A stretch of 64,000 nt of DNA from Methylobacterium sp. (lineage in GTDB: Bacteria; Pseudomonadota; Alphaproteobacteria; Rhizobiales; Beijerinckiaceae). The position numbers were made by a program, and so were the translations under genes. Position 1 is the stretch's first letter. Each line of letters opens with the position of its first letter. Below the pieces are notes generated by a model. The model had not been told where the DNA came from and ran no database searches. It saw only the letters and a list, made by a program, of their open reading frames with translations. Shown piece by piece: positions 9,952 to 19,367 of the stretch. The DNA lies in the NCBI GenBank assembly GCA_020253445.1, contig JADCBP010000010.1, positions 45,135 to 109,134 on the forward strand, read 5' to 3'.

Positions 9952-9965
9952 TTGACAGGCATCAA
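9952..9965. promoter_or_regulatory. FNR/FixK-like box in the divergent ABC / P-type ATPase intergenic region
   Basis: TTGACAGGCATCAA matches TTGAY-N4-RTCAA at all ten specified positions. Its centre is about 107 bp from the ABC ATPase start at 9851 and about 100 bp from the P-type ATPase start at 10058, so it could serve either or both. Confidence 0.7.
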
Positions 9966-10057
9966 GGAGCCTCGCGCCTTTGCGGGTGAATGATAAACTG
10001 AAACCTCGGGTTTGCGAATTCGCGGCCCGTTCCTCGGATCGGAGTGGAACTTTCGCG

Positions 10058-12610
10058 ATGGAAAGGCCGTCGGGTCTGAGTTCGGAGGAGGCGCGCCGGC
10101 AGCTTGCCCTCGATGGCTTCAACGAATTGCCGAAGACCGGCGCCCGGAGCTTCTGGCGTGTCTGCATCGAAGTCCTGCATGAGCCGATGCTGGGGCTGCT
10201 GCTCGCCGGGGGGCTCGTCTATCTGGCGCTCGGCGATCGCGCCGAGGCGTTGATCCTGCTCTGCTTCGCGATGCTCTCCATCTCCATCACCGTGGTGCAG
10301 GAAATGCGGACGGAGCGCGTTCTGGAGGCGCTGCGGGATCTCACCAGCCCCCGCGCGCTGGTCATTCGGGACGGGCAGCGCCAGCGCATCCCGGGCCGGG
10401 AGGTTGTGCGCGGCGACCTCATCCTGCTGGCCGAGGGTGATCGTGTTCCCGCCGATGCCGATCTGGTCGAGGTGACGCATCTCGAACTGGACGAATCCCT
10501 GCTGACCGGAGAATCGGTGCCCGTCCGCAAGCGCGTGGCCGGCAGCGGAGCGGAGCCCCTGCCGCGACCGCCCGGCGAAAGCGAGCATGCGAGGGTCTAT
10601 TCCGGTTCTCTCGTGGTCCGCGGATCGGGGCTGGCGATGGTGCATGCAACCGGCCCGAAGAGCGAGATCGGCCGGATTGGCGCCTCGCTCGCGAAGCTCG
10701 AGGGCGAGGCCCCGCGCCTTCGGGCGGAAACGCGCCGCCTGGTGAGGGTCGCGGCCTTCCTTGGCATCATGGTCAGCCTTGTCGTCGTTCTTCTGTATGG
10801 CCTCACGCGCGCGGACTGGCTGGCCGCGCTCCTTGCCGGCATCGCGCTCGGAATGGCGATGCTGCCGGAGGAATTCCCGGTCGTGCTGACGGTTTTCCTC
10901 GCCATGGGAGCCTGGCGGATCTCGAAGGCGCGCGTGCTCACCCGTCGCAGCGCCGCGATCGAGACCCTGGGTGCCACGACCGTGCTGTGCACCGACAAGA
11001 CCGGCACCCTGACCGAAAACCGCATGTCGATCGTCGAGTTGTGGAAGGCGGGCGGAGCATCGCGTCGCCTGGGCCGGGACGAGACCGTCGGGACGCTCGA
11101 GCCCGAATATGCGAGCATCATCCGGATCGGGCGCCTGGCAAGCGCTCCCGTGCCCTTCGATCCCATGGAACGGGCGTTCCTCGCCTGTGCCGGGCCTGCG
11201 GCCGAAGGCGAAAATCGCCTCGTGCACGGCTTCGGGCTCACGCCGCATTTGCTCGCGATGACCCAGATATGGGAGCGGGAAGATCGTCGCACGAAACTCG
11301 CGGCGGCCAAGGGCGCGCCCGAGGCGATCATGCAGCTTTGCGCGATGGACGAGGGTCGGAAAGCCGAGATTTCGGCCGCGGTGGATGCCATGGCCGCGCG
11401 GGGCTTGCGTGTTCTCGGCGTCGCAGGGGGGGAATGGGAGGGGCCGGAACTCCCTCATGCCCAGACCGGGATTCCATTCGCCTTCCTCGGCCTGGTCGGC
11501 CTCGCCGATCCCTTGCGGGCCAGCGTGCCGGATGCCATTCGGGATTGCCGGCGGGCGGGCATCCACGTCGTCATGATCACGGGCGACCATCCCGTAACCG
11601 CGCGCGAGATCGCGCGCCAGGCAGGGCTGGAGCATGGCATGGTCGTGACCGGTGCCGAACTCGACCGCCTCGACGATGCCGCATTGCGGCGCATCATGAG
11701 CGAGACTGCGGTTTTCGCGCGCATCTCGCCCGAACAGAAGCTCCGCATCGTCGAGGCCTTCAAGGCGCGGGGCGAAATCGTCGCCATGACCGGGGACGGG
11801 GTGAACGACGCGCCCTCGCTGAAGGCGGCGCATATCGGCGTCGCGATGGGTGGGCGAGGCACGGATGTCGCACGCGAGGCCTCGTCGATCGTTCTGCTGG
11901 ACGATGATTTCGGTTCGATCGTCGAGGCAATCCGGCTTGGCCGGCGCATCTATGACAATCTGCGCAAGGCGATGGGGTTCATCATCGCCGTGCATGTTCC
12001 CATTGCCGGGATGGCGTTGCTCCCTCTCGTTCTGGGAATGCCGATCCTTTTCACGCCCATTCACATCGCATTCCTGGAAATGGTCATTGATCCGGTCAGT
12101 TCGCTGGCTTTCGAAGCCGAGGAGGAGGAGGCGGACATCATGGCCCGGCCGCCTCGCAAGCCGGAGGAACGGCTTGTCTCGGTTTCCCTGATCGGCTGGG
12201 CCGGTCTGTGCGGAACGGTCGCCTTCCTGCCCGTGGCCGCATTCGCCTGGCTTGGCGCCCGAAATGGCATGGCCACGGATGAATTGCGCGCGCTGGTTTT
12301 CGTGACGCTCGTGCTGAATGTCATCAGCCTGATCTTCGTCTTTCGGGCATTTGGGGCCTCGCTGCGCGGGGCATTCCTGCGTCCGAACCGCACGCTCTTC
12401 ATCGTGCTGGCGGCCATTGCCGGCCTGCTCGCGCTGTCCCTGCTATGGCCGCAAACCCGCGCGGTGTTTCGCTTCGTACCCCTGCAGGCCGAAGATCTGC
12501 TGCTCGTGGCATGGAGCGCGCTCGCCGTGCTCGTTGGCCTCGAAGCGGTGAAAAAGCTGAAAAACCCGGTAATCGGGCAAACCCGCGCCGCCACGAAAAG
12601 ACTGACATAG
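10058..12610 (+). CDS. P-type (P2-like) cation-transporting ATPase
   Basis: The 850-residue pump has a cation-ATPase N-terminal domain, the actuator TGES loop ([12 protein letters not shown]), the transmembrane-4 metal-site motif LPEEFPVV, the phosphorylation site DKTGTLT with Asp313, and the hinge motif [21 protein letters not shown]. The last 250 residues contain the C-terminal membrane helices. PEE in helix 4 groups it with Ca/Mn-type or unassigned bacterial P2 ATPases rather than heavy-metal P1B pumps (no CPC). I chose ATG 10058 because GGAGTGG stands about ten bases upstream; an in-frame start at 9980 would add 26 residues. Pumps of this kind sit beside FNR-controlled stress genes in several alphaproteobacteria. 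Confidence 0.9.
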   Translation: MERPSGLSSEEARRQLALDGFNELPKTGARSFWRVCIEVLHEPMLGLLLAGGLVYLALGDRAEALILLCFAMLSISITVVQEMRTERVLEALRDLTSPRALVIRDGQRQRIPGREVVRGDLILLAEGDRVPADADLVEVTHLELDESLLTGESVPVRKRVAGSGAEPLPRPPGESEHARVYSGSLVVRGSGLAMVHATGPKSEIGRIGASLAKLEGEAPRLRAETRRLVRVAAFLGIMVSLVVVLLYGLTRADWLAALLAGIALGMAMLPEEFPVVLTVFLAMGAWRISKARVLTRRSAAIETLGATTVLCTDKTGTLTENRMSIVELWKAGGASRRLGRDETVGTLEPEYASIIRIGRLASAPVPFDPMERAFLACAGPAAEGENRLVHGFGLTPHLLAMTQIWEREDRRTKLAAAKGAPEAIMQLCAMDEGRKAEISAAVDAMAARGLRVLGVAGGEWEGPELPHAQTGIPFAFLGLVGLADPLRASVPDAIRDCRRAGIHVVMITGDHPVTAREIARQAGLEHGMVVTGAELDRLDDAALRRIMSETAVFARISPEQKLRIVEAFKARGEIVAMTGDGVNDAPSLKAAHIGVAMGGRGTDVAREASSIVLLDDDFGSIVEAIRLGRRIYDNLRKAMGFIIAVHVPIAGMALLPLVLGMPILFTPIHIAFLEMVIDPVSSLAFEAEEEEADIMARPPRKPEERLVSVSLIGWAGLCGTVAFLPVAAFAWLGARNGMATDELRALVFVTLVLNVISLIFVFRAFGASLRGAFLRPNRTLFIVLAAIAGLLALSLLWPQTRAVFRFVPLQAEDLLLVAWSALAVLVGLEAVKKLKNPVIGQTRAATKRLT

Positions 12611-12620
12611 CGCAATGCCC

Positions 12621-12638
12621 AGCCCGGCAGGCCGGGCT
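12621..12638 (+). terminator. GC-rich hairpin after the P-type ATPase gene
   Basis: AGCCCGGC-AG-GCCGGGCT forms an 8-bp perfect stem 11 bases after the stop codon. There is no T-tract, so it is a probable but not certain terminator. Confidence 0.5.
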
Positions 12639-12672
12639 AGCAAGGCTTGATCCGTTGCAGGGAGCATCCCCC

Positions 12673-12803
12673 ATGAAGAAGATGACAGCCGCCGTCTTCG
12701 TGGAGCCCGGTCGCATCGTTTCTCGCTGGACGAGATCGAGAAGGCCTGTGAGCTCTTCTCCCATCAGCGCGACGGGGTCATCAAGATCGCCATCACACCC
12801 TGA
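12673..12803 (+). pseudogene. Zinc-dependent alcohol dehydrogenase remnant with an internal deletion
   Basis: The ATG at 12673, after a good GGAG, reads MKKMTAAVFVEPGRIV, a typical start of zinc alcohol dehydrogenases. From 12720, in another frame, the sequence reads FSLDEIEKACELFSHQ and then RDGVIKIAITP before TGA at 12801-12803, which is a typical C-terminal end of the same family. The two ends are joined at about 12718 with roughly 300 codons missing. I infer one ancestral dehydrogenase gene reduced by an internal deletion. It lies between the cation ATPase and the second PhaC-like gene. Confidence 0.75.
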
Positions 12804-12837
12804 TCCGACCTGAACCGCCATTCGCCGGCATGGAAGC

Positions 12838-13989
12838 ATGATGAACCCCTGGGAGATCTGGTTCTGGCCATGGTTCGCGCATTCCGGCGGTGCGGCGAGC
12901 GAGGAGCGCGCGAAACCCGCGGATGCGGTGGATGGGGCGCGCTTCGTGCCCGAAGACGAGTGGACGACACGCGGGCGCGTCGCGCTCGAACTGCATGAAC
13001 TTCGCCTGCGAGATTTCTCGCGATCCCGAACGGGGCGAGCCGCGATTCTGGTCACGCCCTTCGCGCTTCACGATGCGATCCTTGCGGATCTCGCCCCCGG
13101 ACACAGCCTGGTTCAGACATTGCTTGACCATGGCTGCAAGCGCCTGTTCCTGGTCGAATGGGCATCGGCGACCAGGGAGAGCCGCTACCAGACGATCGAC
13201 AGCCAATTGGCCGCGCTCCATGTCGCGATCGATGAGATCGGCGGTCCGGTGGATCTCATCGGGCTTTGCCAGGGCGGCTGGCTGTCGCTGATCTACGCCG
13301 CACGATTTCCCGGAAAGATCGGTCGCCTCGTGCTTGCCGGCGCACCCGTCGACTTTGCCGCTTCCGCATTGTCGGGGGCCACGGGGGCCACGGCGGCCTT
13401 TCTGCTCGAGGCCGTGAAACGGGGCGGAGATGGCGTGATCCGGGGGGCCGACCTGCTCGCCCTCTGGGCCGGACCCGCGGACCGCATGGCCATTGCGATG
13501 CAGGCCTTGCAGATCACCGACCCGGACCGGGAAGAAAGGGGGCAACGGGCGCTGCGGAACTTCCTGCGCTGGCATGAGCGGACGCTGGACTTGCCGGAGG
13601 CCTATTTCACGCAGGTTCTCACCCTGCTCTACCAGGAAAACAGGCTGGCGCGCGGTCAGATGACCGCGCTGGGCAGGACCATCGCGCCCGACATGGTCGA
13701 TTGTCCTGTTGCGCTCCTGGCGGGGGATAGCGACATGGTCGCACCCCCTGACCAGGTCTTCGCGGCCGCCAGACTTGTGGGGGGAGGAGCGTCGAGGTTC
13801 CTGTTGCGCGAGGCCCGATCCGCGCATCTCGCTCTCTTCATGGGGAGAGACACCCTGGCCATGGAATGGCCCGCGATCGCGGGCTGGCTGCTGGCAGGCC
13901 GCGGCGAGGCACGGAAAGGGCGCGCGCCGGGGACACAGATCATCGTTCCGCAAGATGGTCCCAAGAGCGGCAAGGGAAGCCGAGCCTGA
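12838..13989 (+). CDS. PhaC-like alpha/beta hydrolase (class III-type lipase box)
   Basis: The 383-residue protein has the box GLCQGG with Cys144, an Asp in AGDSDMVAPP (297 or 299) and His330 in ARSAHLALF. A cysteine nucleophile in G-x-C-x-G-G marks PHA synthases rather than serine esterases, and the length is near class III PhaC (about 350-390). No PhaE partner is seen. The C-terminus is basic and Gly/Ser-rich. It could be a PHA synthase, a related polymer-modifying enzyme or a depolymerase-like acyltransferase; a polymerising role is not proved. Two ATGs (12838, 12841) are both possible starts. It belongs to the same stress and storage neighbourhood as phaC. Confidence 0.7.
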   Translation: MMNPWEIWFWPWFAHSGGAASEERAKPADAVDGARFVPEDEWTTRGRVALELHELRLRDFSRSRTGRAAILVTPFALHDAILADLAPGHSLVQTLLDHGCKRLFLVEWASATRESRYQTIDSQLAALHVAIDEIGGPVDLIGLCQGGWLSLIYAARFPGKIGRLVLAGAPVDFAASALSGATGATAAFLLEAVKRGGDGVIRGADLLALWAGPADRMAIAMQALQITDPDREERGQRALRNFLRWHERTLDLPEAYFTQVLTLLYQENRLARGQMTALGRTIAPDMVDCPVALLAGDSDMVAPPDQVFAAARLVGGGASRFLLREARSAHLALFMGRDTLAMEWPAIAGWLLAGRGEARKGRAPGTQIIVPQDGPKSGKGSRA

Positions 13990-14220
13990 TCATCGCGGAT
14001 GTCTTTGATCATCATGGATGTTTTTGCCGAACTCCGCCGCCTGGCGCAGCGAGCACCTGTTCGGACAGGGCCCGCAGCGCTGCAATGCCAGCCGCATCTT
14101 CCTTGATGCGGAAAGGATGGGGGCCGGATCGCCCCGGAGGCAATGTGCTTCCCGTCTGTTCCCGCCGCGCCTGACGCCGATTTTCTCCCGCGGCGCGGGC
14201 CCGCGCCGGAGCATGGCAGA
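13990..14220. other. Intergenic region without a supported gene
   Basis: This 231-bp stretch lies between two converging genes (PhaC-like and the second UspA). The short frames in it lack recognisable starts or motifs, and no clear terminator with a T-run is seen. Confidence 0.5.
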
Positions 14221-15087
14221 TCAATGCGACAGGAACAGCGGGACGGTCGGCCGGTGAAGGATTTCGCGCGTCACGCCGCCCAGAAGCCACTCGCCGGTCC
14301 TGGAATGACCGTAACCACCCATCACGAGCAGTTCCGCGCCCTGGAAGCGCGCCTCGTCGAGCAGAATTTCCGCGACGGGTTTTCCGTCCGTCGCAACATG
14401 CTTTACCTCGACCTTGACATCATGGCGGGCGAGGTGCCGGGCCATGTCGTCACCGGGATTTTGTTCGCGCTCGGACCAGTCGTCAGCCACGACAACGACC
14501 CGGACGAACTCTGCGCCCGCGAGAAGCGGCAGCGCATCGTGAACCGCCCGGCTGGCCTCGCGGGTTGCGCTCCACGCGATCGTGATCGAGCGCGGGCTTC
14601 CCCGGAGAGAGCATTTCTCCGGGACAATCAAGGCGGGACGCCCGGAATGGAAAAGAACGCCCTCGAATTCGTTCACAGGCCTTTCGGCCTGGGCGTGAGG
14701 CCAGCCGAAGATCGCGCCATCCACATAGCGCGTCTGTCCTGCAATCACGCGCCCGTCATCATCGGCCATCGCCTTCGCCCGGCGCAATTCGGCCCGTGAC
14801 CCCTTGCGCTGCAGAATCGCCTTCAGGGCGCTCTCCGTTTCCTGAGCCTCCCGCTCAGCCTGCTCCTGCGCCATGGCCCAGGCATCGCCGCTGACATCGC
14901 CGGCGAAGAATGTCGGCATGATGCTCACCTGAAGCGCCGTGATGTTCCCCTCCGGCGCCAGCTCCTCCGCGTAGGAAAGCGCATTTTGCGCAGCCGGGGT
15001 GCCATCAAAAAAGACGAGCATGTCCTCGAACGCCACCTTGGCGAATCTGGAATGACGCATCGCGCCGGCCCTGCTCCCGTTCGGCAT
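14221..15087 (-). CDS. UspA-family universal stress protein, two tandem domains
   Basis: The 288-residue protein has a Usp fold repeated twice. The second half ends in VMGGYGHSRTGEWLLGGVTREI, carrying the G-2x-G-9x-G-T ATP-binding motif; the first half is degenerate. ATG at 15087 (MPNGSRAG) has an excellent AAGGAGGG sequence just upstream, so I prefer it to any longer frame. It is divergent from the Clp-fold protease gene at 15284. It is a paralogue of the UspA at 1490-2344 and is probably regulated by similar signals, although only a degenerate FNR-like sequence is present upstream (15149-15162). Confidence 0.88.
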   Translation of the reverse strand: MPNGSRAGAMRHSRFAKVAFEDMLVFFDGTPAAQNALSYAEELAPEGNITALQVSIMPTFFAGDVSGDAWAMAQEQAEREAQETESALKAILQRKGSRAELRRAKAMADDDGRVIAGQTRYVDGAIFGWPHAQAERPVNEFEGVLFHSGRPALIVPEKCSLRGSPRSITIAWSATREASRAVHDALPLLAGAEFVRVVVVADDWSEREQNPGDDMARHLARHDVKVEVKHVATDGKPVAEILLDEARFQGAELLVMGGYGHSRTGEWLLGGVTREILHRPTVPLFLSH

Positions 15088-15283
15088 GCAACCCTCCTTC
15101 CAACAGAGCTTATCGTTGCATTCTGGGCCGGAAACGTGCGAATTTCCCTGCGCCAGGTCAAGGAGAGGGATTTCCGCTTCTGCTCGACTGTGCGGCAGAT
15201 GCGGGAAAGGCGACGCCCGCCGGTGGTTTGCGCGCTGCGCCGCCCGGATGGGCATTCCCTGCCCTTCCGGCGAGGGAGGGCCC

Positions 15284-16114
15284 ATGAGCTGGAGCGATGC
15301 AATCTGGGTTTTCCTGGCGATCTCCTTGCTCCAGCCGCTGCTGTTGCAGCGCTATCTCGATACACGCCGGCGTTTTCTGATCGCGCGGCTTGAAAAACGC
15401 CGCGGGTCCCGCGTCATCCTGCTGGTTCACCGGCAGGAGACGATGCGCCTGCTCGGCTTTCCGCTGCTGCGCTACATCGACGTCAACGATTCCGAAGAGG
15501 TGCTGCGTGCCATCCAGCTGACCGATCCGGACGTGCCCCTCGATCTGATCCTGCAGACGCCGGGCGGATTGGCGCTTGCGGCTCTGCAGATCGCGCGTGC
15601 CCTGAAGGCGCGCAACGCGCCGGTCACCGTCTTCGTGCCGCATTATGCCATGTCCGGCGGAACGCTCATCGCACTCGCGGCATCCGGGATCGTGCTGTCT
15701 CCCCATGCCGTGCTGGGGCCGATCGATCCGCAGATCGGGGAATATCCCGCCGCCACCTTCCTGAAGGTCGTTCAGCAGAAGGAGCCGGCCGATCTGGATG
15801 ACGAAACCCTGATCAAGGCGGATATTGCCAGCAAGGCCCTGCGCCAGATCCGCGATGCGGTGGCCGGATTGCTTGCCGGGCGGCACGACGAGGAGCGGTG
15901 TTTCGAGATCGCAACGGCCCTGACCGAGGGGCGATGGACCCATGATTTCCCGATTTTCTCCGAATTCGCCGCGGAACTGGGCCTCAACGTCTCCACCGCG
16001 ATGCCGGCTGAAATCCTGCAACTGATGTTGCTTTATCCGCAGCCGGTGCGCGGCGGTGGCGGAGGGGTCGAATACCTGCCGGGCCATCGTCACAAGCCGG
16101 TTGCCAGGCCCTGA
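15284..16114 (+). CDS. Membrane-anchored Clp-fold serine protease (SDH/Sdh_sah family)
   Basis: The 276-residue protein has an N-terminal membrane segment (residues about 6-22) and a ClpP/crotonase-like core. The segment DLILQTPGGLALAALQIARAL precedes VPHYAMSGGTLIALAASG, where Ser124 in A-M-S-G-G is the likely nucleophile. This is the pattern of the serine dehydrogenase proteinase family (PF01972) of SppA-like membrane proteases. GPIDPQIGEYPA follows. The C-terminal end has a short Gly-rich run. ATG 15284 follows GAGGGAGGG. It is divergent from a stress-protein gene, suggesting a role in envelope or stress proteolysis, but the substrate is unknown. Confidence 0.85.
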   Translation: MSWSDAIWVFLAISLLQPLLLQRYLDTRRRFLIARLEKRRGSRVILLVHRQETMRLLGFPLLRYIDVNDSEEVLRAIQLTDPDVPLDLILQTPGGLALAALQIARALKARNAPVTVFVPHYAMSGGTLIALAASGIVLSPHAVLGPIDPQIGEYPAATFLKVVQQKEPADLDDETLIKADIASKALRQIRDAVAGLLAGRHDEERCFEIATALTEGRWTHDFPIFSEFAAELGLNVSTAMPAEILQLMLLYPQPVRGGGGGVEYLPGHRHKPVARP

Positions 16115-16165
16115 CCGCGCCGGCTTCACCTCGACCCGGCACGGGCCGGGGCATGAATCACGCCG

Positions 16166-16789
16166 TCAGGAATGCCCGAAAAGGCGCGACATGCCGAGGC
16201 CCGAAACGATCATCTCCACGCCCATCGCGGCCTGAAGCACGCCGAAGATCGCGCCAAGCACGATCAACGGGGTTGGGCCGATAACGCGCATGAACCAATG
16301 TGCCGAGAGCATCGCCAGCAGGTTCGCCAGCATGATGCCGGTGACAACGGCGAGAATGGCCAGCCGGTCGACCATTTCAGGAAAGTAGCTTGCAAACAGG
16401 ATGAGAATGGCGACGCCCATCGGCGTGACAATTCCGGGGATGGCGACAGGTGTCAGGGCGAGGACCATGCCGGGTGGTTCGGCGGGGGTTGATGGAGGCG
16501 CGCTGGCGCCAAAGATGTTCCTCAACGCGGTCAGCATCAGGATCATGCCGGAGGCCATGATCAGGGAGGAACGCGACGTGCCGGCCGATTGCATGATCGC
16601 CGCGCCAACGAAGACCGCAACAGCCAAGGCCAGAATGGCGAAAATCGCCGCGCGGACAGCGATTTTCCTCCGGAGGCCCGCATCGGCCCCACCCGTGGCT
16701 TTCGCGAAAAGCGGCAGCAGCGCGATGGGCCCCATCATGCTGAAGAGAAGCGTGGCCAGAAGCGGCAAAGGCACATTCATGTCGCCCAT
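16166..16789 (-). CDS. MarC-family integral membrane protein
   Basis: This 207-residue, six-helix membrane protein has the family's MGPIALLPLFAKAT segment near the N-terminus and the LALTPVAIPGIVTPMGVAILI segment (residues about 115-135), the two halves of the duplicated MarC repeat. MarC proteins are widespread and their function is not known; the old link with multiple antibiotic resistance was not confirmed. It is the last gene of the minus-strand operon that starts at 21863, lying 12 bp after the porin gene. Confidence 0.88.
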   Translation of the reverse strand: MGDMNVPLPLLATLLFSMMGPIALLPLFAKATGGADAGLRRKIAVRAAIFAILALAVAVFVGAAIMQSAGTSRSSLIMASGMILMLTALRNIFGASAPPSTPAEPPGMVLALTPVAIPGIVTPMGVAILILFASYFPEMVDRLAILAVVTGIMLANLLAMLSAHWFMRVIGPTPLIVLGAIFGVLQAAMGVEMIVSGLGMSRLFGHS

Positions 16790-16801
16790 GGGGAATTCCT
16801 C

Positions 16802-18532
16802 TCACAAGGACCAGTAGAGGCTGGCTTGCAACGTGGTCCAGTTCCGGGTGGCGCCGACATTGCGGAGCGCCTTGCCCGGAACAGCGATGGAGCCGATCGT
16901 CTGCAGGAAGAGATTGCGGTTGATGGCCCAGCGGCCGGTGAGGGTGAATTCCTGGCCGATATCGCTGGAGGTCAGGGTCGAAAGCGCCGGGTTCGCGCCG
17001 AGATTGTTCCGCTCCGGCGCGCGCAGAATGTGCCAGTCGAAGGTCACGTTGAGCGTCGGCATCGGCACGAGATTGAATTGCAGGCGATGCACCGAGAGGT
17101 TGGAATTCGAGGTGAGCTTGCCGAAGCTGATGCCCTGCAGCCAGTTGCCGAGGCCGGTGGAAAGCAGCGGATCGAACCGGTTGTAGCTTGTGGAATTCGG
17201 ATTATCGCCGCTGGCATGGGACAGGCGATAGGAGAGGCTCGGCGACCACGGCAGATACGCCGCCTGATAGCCGATGAGCCCATAGGCCGCGTAAGCCGAC
17301 ATCCGGAAGCGCTCATGGTCCTGATAGGCGAATTCGCTCGCGAGCCAGAAGCCATCCGCGCCGAAAGGCCGCTCCCAGCGGAAATGCCCGGCATAGGTCC
17401 TGAGCCCCTCGCGCGGCAGGCGCACGCCACCAGGAGCGATCAGCGAGCCGGTGGATCGCGCCACGGTGATGTAGGTCGCATCCACGGAGAGGCCGGACCG
17501 GAACGTGTAGCGCAGGTTCGCGCCGAGATAGCTCGCGCGGGAATCGATATCTGGCAACTCGTCCGGGTCGATCCAGAAGGCCTTTGCACTCCAGGGCCCG
17601 AACCGGGCATCGGCGACGACGGAGAAATCATTCGCGTTGCGCGGGCCGAGATAGGTGCCTGCGCGCTTGCCGATATTGGCGTTGCCGCGCACGAAATGCA
17701 CGAGCCAGCCATCGTTCAGCGTCACGTTCTGCCGCCCGGCGCTGATATTGAAGCTGCTGCCGGTTTCAGGATCGACATAGAGCAGCCCGGCATGGGCGCG
17801 TTCGAGATCGGTCCAGGTGCGCGTATCGTTGCGATAGATGTCCTGCCCGATGGACCAGGAGGTCAGCACCGTCAGCGCGCCATGGGCATAGAAGGGTGTA
17901 TCCCCGATCTGGGCCGCGCCCGCGAAGCCGAGATCGGTATAGCCCTCGGTCCAGGCCGGCGCGCGCCCCGGGCGCTTCCGCGCAATCGGGCTGCCGGCCG
18001 TGAAGAGCGCGGGATTGCCGAACCACGGATGGAGATCCGAATAGGCCCCCAGACCGCCGCTGATGATCGCGGTGAAGAAGGCCCGGTCGCTGCGATAGAG
18101 CACGGGGAAGGATCGCGCGTCACCCGCCAGAAGCCCCTGCGCGCCCATGGCGGTCGCCGGCATCGCGGTTTCCAGCTCGATCACGACCGCGAGGCTTCCC
18201 GGCGAGCGGCCCGGCACGAGGCGATGGCTGATCTGCCCCACGCCCAGCCGGCCGCGCGGCGTGGCAAGCTGGCGCTCGATGAAGGCACGCGAATAGCCTC
18301 GCCCGACCAGAGCCTGCATGTTTTCCCGAAGCCGGGCCAGGGCCGCCTGATCCCGCGCCGGGTTGTCCGAGCCCCGCACGAGAACGACATCCACGCGCTC
18401 GATCGGCGCGCCTTCCGCCTGCGCGGCCAGGGGAACGGCGCCGCCAGCCTCCTGCGCATTCCCGCCACCGGCCAAAGCCAGCAGGGCCAGCGCCGCGCAG
18501 GTTCCGATGGATGCCGGGCGGAAACAGCGCAT
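16802..18532 (-). CDS. Alginate-export-like outer-membrane porin
   Basis: The 576-residue protein begins with a signal peptide (MRCFRPASIGTCAALALLAL, cleavage near NAQ) and ends with aromatic-rich beta strands, finishing in LQASLYWSL, the C-terminal pattern of outer-membrane beta-barrels. Alternating strands and tight turns resemble the alginate_export domain family (AlgE-like, PF13372). The conserved-looking NVTLNDGWLVHFVRGN segment, by analogy, lies in the barrel. ATG at 18532 is favoured because a signal peptide follows directly; a longer start would put about 31 residues before it. It lies 8 bp after the SDR gene, so it belongs to the same operon. The true solute is not known. Confidence 0.82.
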   Translation of the reverse strand: MRCFRPASIGTCAALALLALAGGGNAQEAGGAVPLAAQAEGAPIERVDVVLVRGSDNPARDQAALARLRENMQALVGRGYSRAFIERQLATPRGRLGVGQISHRLVPGRSPGSLAVVIELETAMPATAMGAQGLLAGDARSFPVLYRSDRAFFTAIISGGLGAYSDLHPWFGNPALFTAGSPIARKRPGRAPAWTEGYTDLGFAGAAQIGDTPFYAHGALTVLTSWSIGQDIYRNDTRTWTDLERAHAGLLYVDPETGSSFNISAGRQNVTLNDGWLVHFVRGNANIGKRAGTYLGPRNANDFSVVADARFGPWSAKAFWIDPDELPDIDSRASYLGANLRYTFRSGLSVDATYITVARSTGSLIAPGGVRLPREGLRTYAGHFRWERPFGADGFWLASEFAYQDHERFRMSAYAAYGLIGYQAAYLPWSPSLSYRLSHASGDNPNSTSYNRFDPLLSTGLGNWLQGISFGKLTSNSNLSVHRLQFNLVPMPTLNVTFDWHILRAPERNNLGANPALSTLTSSDIGQEFTLTGRWAINRNLFLQTIGSIAVPGKALRNVGATRNWTTLQASLYWSL

Positions 18533-18540
18533 GCCGGCCC

Positions 18541-19341
18541 TCAAGACCCGAAGAGGCGCACCACGCCGCCGCCGCCATGGACATTGATGGTCTGCCCGCT
18601 GACCCAGCCGGCGGCCGGCGAACACAGCCAGAGGAAGGCATTCGCCACATCCTGCGGCGAACCGGGCCGCCCGGTGAGATTGTCCGGGTTGCGCAGCTTT
18701 TCCTGCATGGCAGGGTCGATGCCGGCATCGGCATAGCCCGGCGTCATCACCGTGCCGATCAGGATGGAATTGACGCGCACCTTCTTCGCGAGCAGATGCG
18801 CGATCGAGACCATCATCTGGTTCAGGGCCGCCTTGGCCGTGCCATAGGCGAGGATGTCGTAGGCGGGCGCAGCGGATGAGAACGAGCCGGAATTGGTGAT
18901 GCTCGGGTTCTTCTCCTTCAGCAGATGCGGCAGGCAGGCCATGCTCATGCGATAGGCGCTGATCGTGTTGAGCTTGTAGGAGGCGATGAAAGCGTCATCC
19001 GGGATTGCGGTGGGATCATCGTGGCGGCCACCCCAGCCGACATTGTTCACGAGCGTCGAGACGCCGCCAAAGGCCGCGACAGTCGCGGCGACCACAGCGT
19101 CGATCTGCTCCGATTTGGTGACGTCGCAGGCCATGCCGCGACAATCCGAGCCGGTTTCGGCGGCGATCTCCGCGGCGGTCTTTTCTGCAAGATCGCCGTT
19201 GAGATCGGCGATCATCACCCTGGCGCCGGCACCGGCGAGGGTTCTGGCAATCCCCGCGCCGATATTCTGCGCGCCGCCGGTGATGATCACCTTGTGGCCG
19301 GTCATTCGGAAATCAGCGAAGGCATCGAAGGAGGAAGGCAA
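18541..19341 (-). CDS. SDR-family oxidoreductase
   Basis: The classical short-chain dehydrogenase has TGGAQNIGAG (TGxxxGxG cofactor motif), NNVGWGG, the Ser of NSGSFSS and the YGTAK form of YxxxK. The C-terminal end (GWVSGQTINVHGGGG) is typical of classical SDRs. I chose TTG at 19341 (LPSSFDAFADFRMTGHKV) because SDRs normally have about ten residues before the TG motif's strand and GAGG stands seven bases upstream; ATG at 19305 would start just at the first beta strand. It follows a D-lactate-type dehydrogenase by 26 bp. Substrate unknown. Confidence 0.8.
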   Translation of the reverse strand: MPSSFDAFADFRMTGHKVIITGGAQNIGAGIARTLAGAGARVMIADLNGDLAEKTAAEIAAETGSDCRGMACDVTKSEQIDAVVAATVAAFGGVSTLVNNVGWGGRHDDPTAIPDDAFIASYKLNTISAYRMSMACLPHLLKEKNPSITNSGSFSSAAPAYDILAYGTAKAALNQMMVSIAHLLAKKVRVNSILIGTVMTPGYADAGIDPAMQEKLRNPDNLTGRPGSPQDVANAFLWLCSPAAGWVSGQTINVHGGGGVVRLFGS

Positions 19342-19367
19342 GGGAAGACCTCGAGGTTTGGGGGTGA

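Noticed and set aside
5418..9989. A very long open frame on the plus strand over 4.5 kb
   Set aside because: It is antisense to the clear HlyD, FtsX and ABC ATPase genes, is Arg/Gly/His-rich, and has no recognisable domain; it is a GC-driven shadow frame.
9962..12064. A long minus-strand frame opposite the P-type ATPase
   Set aside because: It mirrors the ATPase coding sequence, has biased composition and no motifs.
12647..12660. TTGAT near the alcohol dehydrogenase remnant as an FNR half-site
   Set aside because: The second half does not match (2 of 5) and spacing to the start is too short.
14005..14018. TTGATCATCATGGA as an FNR box
   Set aside because: The second half matches poorly and no gene starts downstream of it.
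13990..14290. Small minus-strand ORF upstream of the second UspA gene
   Set aside because: It overlaps the UspA 3' end in another frame, and its sequence has no recognisable motif or start signal.
15149..15162. CTGCGCCAGGTCAA as an FNR box before the second UspA gene
   Set aside because: Only one half-site matches (7 of 10); the position is right (about 68 bp) but the match is too weak to list as a feature.
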